DNA from: Longispora fulva
Lineage (GTDB): Bacteria > Actinomycetota > Actinomycetes > Mycobacteriales > Micromonosporaceae
Length of the DNA: 64,000 nt
Direction of reading: 5' to 3'
NCBI RefSeq assembly: GCF_015751905.1
Contig: NZ_JADOUF010000001.1
Location: 8,307,501-8,371,500, forward strand
Below the pieces are notes generated by a model. It was not told the DNA's origin. It did no database searches and saw only the letters and a list, made by a program, of their open reading frames with translations. The position numbers were made by a program, and so were the translations under genes. This document shows positions 33,701-42,361 of this stretch, one piece after another; within the stretch, counting starts at the first letter, position 1; every line of letters begins with the position of its first letter.

Positions 33701-34113
33701 TCGACGACCGCGGGATCCCGCAGCCGTTCCCGCAGTTGGCCCGCGAGGTGTACGCGCTCACCGACGCCGAGGCCGGCGCGCGCACGCTCACCCGGTTCGG
33801 GCGTGCCGTGGTGCCGGTCGGCAGGCTCCTGGGGCTGGAACGGCGGGGCTGGCAGCGCGGCACCCCGCAGGACGAGGGGATCCAGGCCTGGATGCACATG
33901 GTCGTCGCCGGTGGCCGGGCGATCGTGGTGAATCTCGATCCGGGGATCGCCGCGGGCGCGGTCACCGAGCTTCCGGAGCAGCGCGTCGAGCACGTGTGGG
34001 TCAACGACGGGCCGACCGGCGACTGGTGCCCGCGGGGATCGCTGCGGCTCGGCGACCTCGACCCGGTCACCGCCTCGGAGCTGTTGCGGGACCTGACCGA
34101 GGTGACGGCGTGA
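30757..34113 (+). CDS. DUF4132 domain protein
   Basis: About 1118 residues. The first two thirds are Ala/Arg/Leu-rich helical repeats of HEAT type. The C-terminal third matches the DUF4132 family: L-D-Y-G-P-R-S-F-T-V-G-F-D-E, D-L-P-K-P, A-x-x-W-x-x-x-F, L-G-L-E-R-R-G-W-x-R-G near the end. DUF4132 proteins, related to E. coli MolR/YehI, have no settled biochemical role and often occur near WGR or conflict genes. No transmembrane segments. Several GTG starts compete (30733, 30751, 30757); 30757 has AGGGGA at the best spacing. It marks the change from polyketide to non-polyketide genes. Confidence 0.75.
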   Translation: MRATECGTDTSAATRRDEDTLIIPSDWRQVIVPRRGGVPGPEMRPKMTTPRELLGRGAAAIDRVLDGISGDPDRVAAARVYLADGVGAATPVGAAAVLAATLSVLGWERPEKTVALADAWVAGRGVAFAAAALAELADLAAPAPGGRGFASDPGPLQWPRWSPVACRVRAHVAAVGDTDHAEVVRALEAFRGGSARQRATTSFLVPTETAWPDADCRRFGEHSDVVVRLMLWCAAGTGEQFRLAAAKLAMHEIGGDLGLLVTAAEGAGAAGAEALAHILVDMIDSERGAADARQRVLSVLAALPGDAAMAVLVERLDHRYFAPAMAVAAERFPVRAARLLAAAAAIDSGAGRTAGQLLHGHALSHPDAVEAARPALGGAARDVLAVLVDRAGSVPATEADALPAMLVSPPWTRPRRRTTPAVLDLPRTSAASIAWTAGECDVWMSARSSSPRWDPNRSWEQGVAEFAAGRLRHHEEQGLFADGPVELVGPWVSAWRVADMEDAAGWMPRIVARFELDALPVALAAARSQPATAAGLLLPYTGPEVTEFMVHALGLRSVRSVALAWLARHAGTVAHALVPDALGRPGARRRAAEQALLLIATRSGRDQVTAPAAGYGDAAGAAIGALLAADPLETLPSRIPALPDWADPETLPQVLSRDRTTALPPAAVGHLCTMLAISRPGAPYAGIAVVREVADPPSLAEFGWVVFQRWLLAGAPTKESWAFDALRWLGDDATVHRLAALIRSWPAEGAHARAATGLDVLAAIGTDVALRHLDGLARRAAFRALRRKAADRIGEVAAERGLTADQLADRLVPDLGLDPRGALVLDYGPRSFTVGFDERLKPYVTDGSGARRKDLPKPGARDDAETAAAAYTVFGGLRKAVRAIAADQIRRLERAMVTRRGWTAAEFGALIVDHPLVGRLAGSLVWTVVDGDGGVRAAFRVAEDRTFVDVGDDAYALADDATVTVAHPLCLGDTVAAWSEVFDDRGIPQPFPQLAREVYALTDAEAGARTLTRFGRAVVPVGRLLGLERRGWQRGTPQDEGIQAWMHMVVAGGRAIVVNLDPGIAAGAVTELPEQRVEHVWVNDGPTGDWCPRGSLRLGDLDPVTASELLRDLTEVTA

Positions 34114-34248
34114 AAACGGCGCGGCCACCAACGCGTTCGACGGCAACCCGAGATGAATCATCGGGCTGTTTATGGGGTACGGCCGTCGGCCGGCCGCGGC
34201 GGCTCCTCGGTATGCTCGGGGCTGGTTCCGAGCAGGTGAGGGGCGACG

Positions 34249-35799
34249 GTGCTGAAGGTTACCGGAACAGGCCACGCAGGTATGAAAATCACAACTGGGG
34301 CGGGCAGCATTCTCTGCGATCCCTGGGTGAATCCGGCATATTTCGCCTCGTGGTTCCCCTTCCCCGACAACTCCCAGCTCGACTGGGAGAAGCTCGGCGA
34401 CACCGACTACCTCTACGTGAGCCACCTGCACCGCGACCACTTCGACGCGGCCCACCTGACCCGGTTCGTGAGCAAGAAGGCCACGGTTCTGCTGCCGGAG
34501 TACCCGACGAGCGAGCTCGAGGACGAGCTGCGCGCGCTGGGGTTCTCCTCGTTTCTCAAGACCGTCACCAATGAGGTGGTCGAGCTCGACGGCGGCCTGA
34601 AGATCATGATCCAGGCCCTGACCTCCCCGACCGACGGTCCGATCGGCGACTCGTCCCTGTGGGTGGAGTACGACGGCGTCCGGCTGCTCAACCAGAACGA
34701 CGCGCGGCCGACGGACCTGCAACGCTTCACCGACCTGGGCCACGTGCACGCGCACATGATCCAGTTCTCCGGCGCGATCTGGTATCCGATGGTCTACGAA
34801 CTGCCGCAGAGCGCGAAGACCGCGTTCGGCAAACAGAAGCGGGAGCGGCAGTTCGACCGCACCTTCCGGTACATCGACGATCTCAAGGCCAGCCAGGTCT
34901 TCCCGATCGCAGGCCCGCCGTGTTTCCTGGACGACAGCCTCTGGCACCTCAACGACATCTTCGGTGACGAGGGGAACATCTTCCCCGACCAGCACGAGTT
35001 CCTCATCGAGTACGCGAAGGTCGGCGGCGTCAACGCGCACGTCCTGCTGCCCGGCTCGGTGTCGAAGGTGACCGCGGCGGACTGCGAGACCAGTCACCTC
35101 GTCGACGATCTGGACGACTTCTTCGCGAACAAGGAGAGCCACCTCAAGGAGTACCGGGAACGGCAGCGGCCCGTCATCGAGGCGGCCAAGCTGACCTGGG
35201 AGCACCCGGAGATCGACGTCCTGGCCGGGATGAAGGAGCGCATCGAGCCGCTGCTCGAGGAGTCCCTGTACCTGGCCGAGGGCGTCGGGGGCCCGGTCCG
35301 GTTCGACCTGACCGACCCGGACGACGTGGTGATCGAGTCGATCCTCGTCGACTTCCCCGGCAAGCGCGTGGTCCCGGCCGCCGACGAGAAGGTGCGCTAC
35401 CGGTTCCGCACGGAACGCCGGCTGGTGGAGCACCTGTTGTTCACCGGCGAGGTCGACTGGGCGAACTCGCTGTTCCTGTCGTGCCGGTTCTCGGCCGCGC
35501 GGATCGGCCAGTACAACGAGTTCGTGTACGCGTTCTTCAAGTGCCTGTCGGAGGAGCGCCTCCAGTACGCCGAGGGCTGGTACGACGAGCACGAGAACTC
35601 CACGGACGCCGAGGACATCACCCTCGACGGCTGGCAGGTGCAGCGCCGCTGCCCGCACCTCAAGGCGGACCTGACCCGGTTCGGGGACGTCGAGGGCGAC
35701 ACCCTGACGTGTCTGTTGCACGGCTGGAAGTTCGACCTGCCCAGCGGACGCTGCCTTACGAGCGCCGGCCACCACCTCCGGGCCAGCCGCGCGGAGTAG
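34249..35799 (+). CDS. Metallo-beta-lactamase-fold/Rieske [2Fe-2S] fusion protein
   Basis: 516 residues. The N-terminal MBL fold carries S-H-L-H-R-D-H-F-D near residue 60 (H-x-H-x-D-H metal motif). The C-terminal region has the Rieske cluster ligands R-R-C-P-H-L-K, then 17-18 residues on C-L-L-H-G-W, giving C-x-H/C-x-x-H. The Rieske plus MBL combination recalls CMP-N-acetylneuraminate hydroxylase (with domains in reverse order) and UlaG-like MBLs, and implies a redox enzyme acting on a sugar or nucleotide-like substrate. No oxidoreductase partner is adjacent. GTG start with AGGGG at good distance. Function is not assigned beyond the fold. Confidence 0.8.
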   Translation: MLKVTGTGHAGMKITTGAGSILCDPWVNPAYFASWFPFPDNSQLDWEKLGDTDYLYVSHLHRDHFDAAHLTRFVSKKATVLLPEYPTSELEDELRALGFSSFLKTVTNEVVELDGGLKIMIQALTSPTDGPIGDSSLWVEYDGVRLLNQNDARPTDLQRFTDLGHVHAHMIQFSGAIWYPMVYELPQSAKTAFGKQKRERQFDRTFRYIDDLKASQVFPIAGPPCFLDDSLWHLNDIFGDEGNIFPDQHEFLIEYAKVGGVNAHVLLPGSVSKVTAADCETSHLVDDLDDFFANKESHLKEYRERQRPVIEAAKLTWEHPEIDVLAGMKERIEPLLEESLYLAEGVGGPVRFDLTDPDDVVIESILVDFPGKRVVPAADEKVRYRFRTERRLVEHLLFTGEVDWANSLFLSCRFSAARIGQYNEFVYAFFKCLSEERLQYAEGWYDEHENSTDAEDITLDGWQVQRRCPHLKADLTRFGDVEGDTLTCLLHGWKFDLPSGRCLTSAGHHLRASRAE

Positions 35800-35832
35800 C
35801 GACACCGGCGACCGCCATGGTTCGCGTGTACG

Positions 35833-36975
35833 GTGCTGGGTGTGACAGAGAACGGGATGAAGTCCTCTATTCCACCGTGCGGAACCATGGTGGAACGAGC
35901 CGCTCTCGCGTTCTCGCTGGTCGAGTCCTGGCTCTTCAGCGAGCCGATGACCGAACTCTTCGCCGAGTTCGGGGGGAAGTTGCCGGAAAAGTGGTATCCG
36001 GTGCCCGGTGACGATGGCGTCGAGGCAGTGAAGGGACTGTCACCCGCACAGGCGGACGTCATGCGCAGAGCCGTAGTCGTGGAGAACATGGCCGCCGCAG
36101 ACTTCGATTTCCGCTCTGTCGACGGCAAGCAGTACGGAGAGCGGTCCCAGGCCGGCGTCGCGGACTTCGACGCCGAACGCCGAGAGCGGGTGGCACGCCT
36201 CGCTGACCAACTCGGGCTGGTGACGCCGCGGCCCGCGCGGTTCAGCCGCTACGACAAGACGCTCGTCCTGGGCGCTGGCTACAGATCTCCCCAACTGCGG
36301 TCCCGGTACGCGGCGCAGGTGCAGGCGGCGGGCGTGGACCTGGGCGAACTCAGCTTTCTCGGCAGTCCGCGGTTCCTGATCGACGACCCGGCGGAGCTGC
36401 CGGTTGTCGAGGGGTTCGCGCCTGGCGCCCACGACGAATTCGACCTGATGATGGGCGCTGCCCGTACCGAGTTCGGGTTGACCACTGGCGAGGTCACATT
36501 CCTCTGCGGCTGCGTGGCGGCGGATCTCACGTGTCCGGCCTGGCGACACCGGGGCGCTGACGGTGTCGAAAAGACCCCGCCCGCCTATACGCACGAACGA
36601 CAGGTCGAACTGTTCGACCGGGCTGGTCACATGGTCGGCTCGGTGCTGTCGGCGAGCACCAGCCGTCCGCCGCGCCGTCCCGACACCTCCGACACGTTCG
36701 CGCTGTGGGCCCGGTGCGCCGACCCTCGACCGGGCCAACGGGTGTTGGTGGTGACGACGCAGATGTTCGTCCCCTTCCAGAACTTCGACGGGATCCGGCG
36801 GCTGAACCTGCCGCACGGTGTGGAGGTCGACACCGTCGGTCTCGGGGCGGAGTGGGGCGACAGGCTGGAGACGGCGGAGAACCTGCTCCAGGAGACGCTG
36901 TCGGCGGTCCGCTCCGGCCGCCGTCTTCTGGATGCCGCCGCGGAGACTCTGATGTGTCCTCCCCGGGCGGAGTGA
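35833..36975 (+). CDS. Hypothetical protein, possible YdcF/SanA-like fold
   Basis: About 380 residues; start unclear (GTG 35833, GTG 35842 or ATG 35857). The central part reads L-V-L-G-A-G-Y-R-S-P near residue 140 and the C-terminal part V-L-V-V-T-T-Q-M-F-V-P-F-Q near 308, a spacing reminiscent of DUF218/YdcF proteins, where the second motif is V-T-x-x-x-H-x-x-R. The resemblance is weak. No signal peptide or membrane segment. It lies 33 bp after the MBL-Rieske gene on the same strand and may be co-transcribed with it. Confidence 0.55.
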   Translation: MLGVTENGMKSSIPPCGTMVERAALAFSLVESWLFSEPMTELFAEFGGKLPEKWYPVPGDDGVEAVKGLSPAQADVMRRAVVVENMAAADFDFRSVDGKQYGERSQAGVADFDAERRERVARLADQLGLVTPRPARFSRYDKTLVLGAGYRSPQLRSRYAAQVQAAGVDLGELSFLGSPRFLIDDPAELPVVEGFAPGAHDEFDLMMGAARTEFGLTTGEVTFLCGCVAADLTCPAWRHRGADGVEKTPPAYTHERQVELFDRAGHMVGSVLSASTSRPPRRPDTSDTFALWARCADPRPGQRVLVVTTQMFVPFQNFDGIRRLNLPHGVEVDTVGLGAEWGDRLETAENLLQETLSAVRSGRRLLDAAAETLMCPPRAE

Positions 36976-37154
36976 ATCCGCCAGGCATAATGGGATGCAG
37001 TAGGCTCCCCGCTGTTTCTGAGTCTGGTTCACAATTCCACATCCCTCCGAACTCTTTCGACGATTTTCAACGGGTAAAAACTGTGCCAGGATGACCATGG
37101 CGCATTTATCCGCGTCGAACTCCATCCCCATGCGAACATCCGCGGGAGGAAGCC

Positions 37155-38003
37155 GTGTCGGTTCTTGTCGGCGTTCACGGGATCGCCAAACAGCAGTTGG
37201 GCCGCCATCAACTGATCGATCCGTGGCAGCGCGCCCTCGCCGACGGCATCGAGCGCGCTACTGGGCGGCGACACGGACTGCCGCCTCTGGACATGGCCTT
37301 CTATGGTGACGTGTTTCTGACACCTTCGGGATCCGGCAAATCCGGGGTCGATCCCGATGAACGTCTACTGGACGATCTGTCCGACGACGAGGTTTCCGAG
37401 CTGATGGCCGCCGCGGCTGAGGTGGTGCCAGTCGAACAGGACGTCGACGACGCCAAGGCGTACACGAAAGCTCCTCTCGCGCTTCAGCCCGCGCTACGGG
37501 CGTTGGACCAGCGGTTCGGCCCGCTCACGGGGAGACTGTATTTCGGTGAGCTGCGTCAGGTTCGCCGATATCTGTACGACAAGGACATCAAGGCCAGGGT
37601 GGATGCGGCGATGGCGGCCGCTGTCGGGCCGACATGCAGGATCATCGTCGCCCACTCGCTGGGTTCTGTGGTCGCCTGGGAATACGTTCGGCAGAATCCG
37701 GACCATCCGCTGGATCTCCTTCTCACCTGTGGTTCCCCCCTGGGGCTGCGCATGGTGCGGAGCCGGTTGCCGGAATTCGACGGAGAAGCCGGAGAGCGGC
37801 CCTCCCATGTGTCCAGGTGGGTGAATCTGCGCGATCCCCACGATCCGGTCGCTTGCGCCGGGGATCTGCGTCACTGGTGGTCAGGGGTCGGCGAGGTGTC
37901 GGTGAACAACCAGGGTGACGCCCACTCGGCACTGCGCTACCTCAGTAAGAGGGAAGCGGGAGAGGTGGTGGTCGCGGCGGCGCCCCAGTTGGCCGCTCTG
38001 TGA
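37155..38003 (+). CDS. Alpha/beta-hydrolase coupled to the caspase-NACHT-WD40 gene
   Basis: 282 residues. N-terminal V-L-V-G-V-H-G-I (oxyanion region), nucleophile elbow A-H-S-L-G-S near residue 162 in a lipase-type G/A-x-S-x-G motif, and C-G-S-P-L-G-L plus a D-P-H-D-P-V region with candidate acid and later His (near 260). GTG start after GGGAGGA. Its TGA stop overlaps the GTG of the next gene (GTGA at 38000-38003), so the two proteins are made in step. Hydrolases of this kind occur beside NACHT/WD40 and caspase proteins in bacterial conflict systems, where they may attack membranes as effectors. That role is inferred. Confidence 0.78.
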   Translation: MSVLVGVHGIAKQQLGRHQLIDPWQRALADGIERATGRRHGLPPLDMAFYGDVFLTPSGSGKSGVDPDERLLDDLSDDEVSELMAAAAEVVPVEQDVDDAKAYTKAPLALQPALRALDQRFGPLTGRLYFGELRQVRRYLYDKDIKARVDAAMAAAVGPTCRIIVAHSLGSVVAWEYVRQNPDHPLDLLLTCGSPLGLRMVRSRLPEFDGEAGERPSHVSRWVNLRDPHDPVACAGDLRHWWSGVGEVSVNNQGDAHSALRYLSKREAGEVVVAAAPQLAAL

Positions 38004-41000
38004 GCGATTCGATCGATGAGGAGATCCTCCACCGGCACTTCGTCGCCATAGCCACTTCCGAGTACGACGATGCGTCGATGTGGTCGCGGCTGCCGGGAGT
38101 CGGCGATGAGGTCGCGTCCATGAGCGGGTGGTTGTGCGACGAGGAGCTCGGCGCCCGTCGGTTCAGCCCGTCGGAGACCCAACTGGCCGAGAGCCCCACG
38201 CTTACCGAAATTCAAACATTTCTATATAGTTCAGGTACTGCCTGGACCACGTCCGATGCCGTTGTGGTCTTCGTCACCGGGCACGGATATAGGGACGACG
38301 CAGCGCACTGGACGGTGCTGAAAGCGACGGAGATAGCCCGGATCAACAGCACCGCGATCAAGACCGCAGACATCATGGCGGTGCTGGCCGAAAAGGGCGC
38401 GGAGCATGTCATGGTTATCTTTGACATGTGCTTCTCGGGCGGAGCCGCCGCCGAGATCGCGCGATTCAACAACGATCCGGCCAAGTCAATGCTGGTCCTG
38501 GCGAGTGCGACCAAGAATGAGGAGGCGCTGGTCGGGGGACTGACCTCGGCTGTCGCCGAATTTCTGGCCGAGGCGGCCACCATCGACAAGTTCAGCCACG
38601 GCCCGTACTTTCGCGTGGACGAGTTCCTGGACGCCGTCGCGATGCTGCTACCAGCGGGCCAGCAACTCGTCCCTCTGCACGCGCCGTTGTCCGCGCGGAG
38701 GACGTTCAGTCCGTGCCTGCCCAATCCCCGCTACCGGCCCAGATTCACGGCGCGGTACGCGCGTCAGGACCTCGTGATGAGCGTCGAGGAATTCGCGGCG
38801 AGTCAGAGCAGGCCGATCCTCATGAGCCGCCTGATCGAGTTCACCGCCGCGGCCCCCAGCACGATGGTGCTCACCGGTAGCGCCGGTTGTGGGAAGTCCT
38901 CCGCCCTGTCCTGGCTCGTCTCGCTGTCTGATCCGGACTTTCTCGCTGAAGCCGTCGAGGAGGTGGCCGACGTCCCCGACGGGCTCCGTCCTGAGAGGGG
39001 TGCCGTCGATGTAGCGGTGCGCGCGACGCGCATGTACCCGTATCAGGTTTTGGAGAAGATCTGTCGCGGACTGTCGGTGCCGCTGGGAGACCACGATGGC
39101 GAAGGCGCCGTGCCGCACCTGCTCGCGGCATGGTCGGAATGGCTGCGTTCCCACGGCAGACCCGTGACCGTGGTTGTGGACGCACTCGACGAGGCCAAGG
39201 ATCCCGAGGAACTGATCACGGACGTCCTCTCGGAGCTCGAACGCCGCACCCCCCTGCCGCGGCAGGTACGGCTATTGGTCGGTGTGCGTTCGTATGAGAG
39301 TGACGAACGGGCGCCCGCCGCGCCGCTGGCGAGGACTGTCGCAGATTTCGCGGAGACGAAGCTGGGAGCAGCCCGGCTCCGCGCCGATCGGCCCCCGCTG
39401 TGGGAGCCGACGGACCTCGCCACCTACATCTCGCGTGTGCTGGTCGAGACCGGGGGCTCACCGCTGGAGCGGGCAGACCCAGGCGCGGTGCGCGGGTTTG
39501 TCGAGGTGATCGCCGAGAAGGCGGGTACCTCCTTTCTGTTCGCCAACCGGGCCGCCACCTCGCTCGCGGCCCGCGAACAACCCGTGGACGTCGACGACCC
39601 GGCCTGGCGGGCGTCTCTCGACGACGACATCATCGGTGTGTTCCGTGATGATCTGGAGAGATCATTCCCGGACCAGGTGAGCCGTGAGCGGATTGTGCAC
39701 CTGTTGCGGGCGGTCGCGTTCGCGAAGGGCCGTGGGCTGCCCTGGAACAGAATCTGGCCGTTGGTCACCCACGCGGTCGCGAATCATCCTGACCACACCT
39801 ACGGCGATGAGGACGTCCGCCGACTGCTGGAGTCGCGGGTGGCCGGATATCTGGTGACTGACACCGACGACGACACCACCGTCTACCGGTTGCGGCATGA
39901 CACGCTGCGGACAACTCTGCGCGACCGTTGGCAAGACCTTCTGCCGCAGGAGGTTCGGCCTGCAGGGGCGGACCAGTCCATCGAGGCAGTGGAGGGTGGG
40001 ATTGCGCTGGAGCTCTCCCGCCTCGCGACCCAGCCACGGGCGGGTCGTGACGACCTGGCACCTCAGCCGTACCTGCGGCGGCACCTCGCTGAACACGCCC
40101 ATGCCGGCGGCGTTCTGACGGACCAGGTCATTCCCGATCAGTTGCTGCCCTATGTCGACGTCGTCGCACTGCGACGGATCGCGGAGGAGAGCCCGGTGGG
40201 GCGGGCCGGCAGAGGACTGTCGCTGTTGTCCGTCATCCGCAAGGTCAGCCACCAGTGGGACTGGGAGAGTCCTGGGCACAATGCCGCCGCGTTGGAGATG
40301 TGGGCAGCCGTGGACGGCATCGTCCTGCCGGATGCCCTGGCGAAGGGCAGCTGGCGGGTTCGGTGGGCCAGCCCGTCACGCGACAGCGGTGAGATCATTG
40401 CCAGGGGCGCGGCGCCCGTGTCGGTGGTGGCCGCTGCCACTCTTCCGGACGGGCGATCCCTGATCGTGGCTGCGGGTGTAGACCCGACAATGCGGCTATG
40501 GGACATCGCGACCGGTCCCGCTTCGGCCAGGCCACTGGTCGGGCACTCCAAGCCGGTCTTCGCCGCCGCCACCGACATTCTTCCCGATGGCCGGGCTGTG
40601 CTGGTGTCCGCCGGCGGGGACGGGACCGTCCGAGTATGGGATCTTGAGGCGGCGACACCAATGGGTGAACCGTTCGTGCTGGAACTCAGGTCGCTCGCGA
40701 CCATGATCCTTCCGGACGGTCGGCTCGGGCTGGTGGCCGGACACGATGACGGTTCGGTTCGCGTGTGGGACATCGATGGCGCTGTGGCGGTGCCCGTCGG
40801 AGCACCGCTCGGCGGCCACGACGGTCCGGTGCTGGCTGTGGCGTTGTTGGCGCTGCCCGGCCGGATGGCGGCGGTCACGGGCGGTGACGACGGCACGGTG
40901 CGAAGGTGGGATCTGACCAGCGGGACGTCCGTCGGTCCACCGCTCCATGGACACGAGCGCCCAGTGACGGCGGTCGCGACCGCCATGCTGCCGGACGGCC

Positions 41001-42319
41001 GAGCTGTGGCGGTCACCGGAGGCGACGACGGCGTGGCGCGGCTGTGGAACCTGGCCGACGGCGGCTCGGTCGGCGAACCGCTCAGTGGGCACGACGGCCC
41101 GGTGACAGCGGTGGCGATGGCCGTGCTGAACGGTGACCAGGCGGTCGCCGTCACCGGTGGCGACGACACGACAGTGAGGCTCTGGCACCTGAGCGACGAT
41201 GCCGCGACGTGCCGCGTCCTTGCCGGCCACAACCGTCCTGTGACGTCCGTGACTGTCGTGACTCTGCCCGGGCAGCGGGTCGTGGCCGTGACCGGGAGTT
41301 GGGACGCGACGACAAGAAGGTGGGACCTGGCCGACCTTTCCGCGAGCGACGATCGCCCAGTCCACGAGGGCTTGGCCACAGCGCTGGCCACCGCGGTTCT
41401 GCCCGAGGGGCTCGTGGCGTTGACCAGCCGCGACGACCAGGTGTGGGTCGGCGGCCTCGCGGACGACCCGTCGCGCAGATCGCTGGTCGGCCACGACCGG
41501 CCAGTATTGGCGGTGGCGACGACAACGGTGCCGGGGATCGGGGCTGTCGCGGTCACGGGTAGCTGGGACACGACGGTGCGCGTGTGGAGGCTGGACACCG
41601 CGGAGCCGTTGGGTCAGCCGTACGGAAAGGGGCACGGACCTGTCATGGCGGTTGCCGTGGCGGACCTGCCGGGCCTGGGGCGGGTTGTGGTTGCCGCGAG
41701 CTGGCACGACGCGCGGGTGTGGAACCTCCTCGATGGCACGCCGGCGTGTGCGCCGTTGGTCGGGCACAGTGGCCCGGTGCGGTGTGTGGCGACGGCGGTT
41801 CTGGGTGATGGGCGGGTGGTCGCGGTCAGTGGTGGCGATGACGGCACGGTCCGGTGTTGGGATCTCGTTGATGGTGCGCCGGTCGGTGAGCCGTTGGTTG
41901 GGCATGTGCTGCCGGTGCGGTGTGTGGCGACGGCGGTTCTGGGTGATGGGCGGGTGGTCGCGGTCAGTGGTGGTGGCGACGGCACGGTCCGGTGTTGGGA
42001 TCTCGCTGATGGTGCGCCGGTCGGTGAGCCGTTGGTCGGGCATGTGCTGCCGGTGCGGTGTGTGGCGACGGCGGTTCTGGGTGATGGGCGGGTGGTCGCG
42101 GTCAGTGGTGGTGGCGACGGCACGGTCCGGTGTTGGGATCTCGCCGATGGCGCCCCGATCGGGGTGCCGCTGCCATGCCCGGTTGCCGTCACCGCTGTGT
42201 CTGTCGTCACGGCGGACAGCGGTGGCCCGAGTGTCGCGCTGGCAGGCAACGACTTCCTGGCGCACGTAGACCTTCCCACCGGCCCGTATTGGTGGCCATC
42301 GTCCCAACCCCAGGCGTGA
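38000..42319 (+). CDS. Caspase-NACHT-WD40 protein (NLR-like conflict/defence sensor)
   Basis: 1439 residues. N-terminal caspase-like (C14) domain: catalytic His95 in F-V-T-G-H-G-Y and Cys144 in I-F-D-M-C-F-S-G-G, both intact. A STAND/NACHT-type P-loop ATPase follows, with G-S-A-G-C-G-K299-S and V-V-V-D394-A-L-D-E (acidic Walker B). Winged-helix and helical linkers fill about 550-790. From about residue 800 to the end there are some 14 WD40 blades, recognised by V-R-V-W-D and V-x-x-W-D-L endings and G-G-D-D-G-T turns. Known NACHT and caspase proteins with this layout sense a target through the repeats, oligomerise, and then activate proteolysis and cell death. No membrane segments. Translation starts on the GTGA overlap with the hydrolase gene. 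Confidence 0.9.
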   Translation: MSDSIDEEILHRHFVAIATSEYDDASMWSRLPGVGDEVASMSGWLCDEELGARRFSPSETQLAESPTLTEIQTFLYSSGTAWTTSDAVVVFVTGHGYRDDAAHWTVLKATEIARINSTAIKTADIMAVLAEKGAEHVMVIFDMCFSGGAAAEIARFNNDPAKSMLVLASATKNEEALVGGLTSAVAEFLAEAATIDKFSHGPYFRVDEFLDAVAMLLPAGQQLVPLHAPLSARRTFSPCLPNPRYRPRFTARYARQDLVMSVEEFAASQSRPILMSRLIEFTAAAPSTMVLTGSAGCGKSSALSWLVSLSDPDFLAEAVEEVADVPDGLRPERGAVDVAVRATRMYPYQVLEKICRGLSVPLGDHDGEGAVPHLLAAWSEWLRSHGRPVTVVVDALDEAKDPEELITDVLSELERRTPLPRQVRLLVGVRSYESDERAPAAPLARTVADFAETKLGAARLRADRPPLWEPTDLATYISRVLVETGGSPLERADPGAVRGFVEVIAEKAGTSFLFANRAATSLAAREQPVDVDDPAWRASLDDDIIGVFRDDLERSFPDQVSRERIVHLLRAVAFAKGRGLPWNRIWPLVTHAVANHPDHTYGDEDVRRLLESRVAGYLVTDTDDDTTVYRLRHDTLRTTLRDRWQDLLPQEVRPAGADQSIEAVEGGIALELSRLATQPRAGRDDLAPQPYLRRHLAEHAHAGGVLTDQVIPDQLLPYVDVVALRRIAEESPVGRAGRGLSLLSVIRKVSHQWDWESPGHNAAALEMWAAVDGIVLPDALAKGSWRVRWASPSRDSGEIIARGAAPVSVVAAATLPDGRSLIVAAGVDPTMRLWDIATGPASARPLVGHSKPVFAAATDILPDGRAVLVSAGGDGTVRVWDLEAATPMGEPFVLELRSLATMILPDGRLGLVAGHDDGSVRVWDIDGAVAVPVGAPLGGHDGPVLAVALLALPGRMAAVTGGDDGTVRRWDLTSGTSVGPPLHGHERPVTAVATAMLPDGRAVAVTGGDDGVARLWNLADGGSVGEPLSGHDGPVTAVAMAVLNGDQAVAVTGGDDTTVRLWHLSDDAATCRVLAGHNRPVTSVTVVTLPGQRVVAVTGSWDATTRRWDLADLSASDDRPVHEGLATALATAVLPEGLVALTSRDDQVWVGGLADDPSRRSLVGHDRPVLAVATTTVPGIGAVAVTGSWDTTVRVWRLDTAEPLGQPYGKGHGPVMAVAVADLPGLGRVVVAASWHDARVWNLLDGTPACAPLVGHSGPVRCVATAVLGDGRVVAVSGGDDGTVRCWDLVDGAPVGEPLVGHVLPVRCVATAVLGDGRVVAVSGGGDGTVRCWDLADGAPVGEPLVGHVLPVRCVATAVLGDGRVVAVSGGGDGTVRCWDLADGAPIGVPLPCPVAVTAVSVVTADSGGPSVALAGNDFLAHVDLPTGPYWWPSSQPQA
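41774..42187 (+). repeat. Three near-identical 138-bp tandem repeats encoding WD40 blades
   Basis: The string ccggtgcggtgtgtggcg recurs at 41774, 41912 and 42050, a period of exactly 138 bp or 46 codons. Copies 1 and 2 differ at only a handful of bases; copy 3 diverges near its end. All copies keep the frame of the WD40 gene. The other blades of the same protein are clearly more divergent, so this stretch expanded recently. Confidence 0.9.
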
Positions 42320-42361
42320 CCAGCGCCGACGACACCGCGACCAGAGAAGGCGGCCACCCCG

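Noticed and set aside
31771-35805. 1344-codon minus-strand frame opposite the DUF4132 and MBL-Rieske genes
   Set aside because: Shadow frame crossing two real genes; the product has no recognisable character.
41774-42187. Regular DNA repeats that could suggest a CRISPR array
   Set aside because: The units are 138 bp, contiguous, in frame and translate to WD40 blades; there are no unique spacers.
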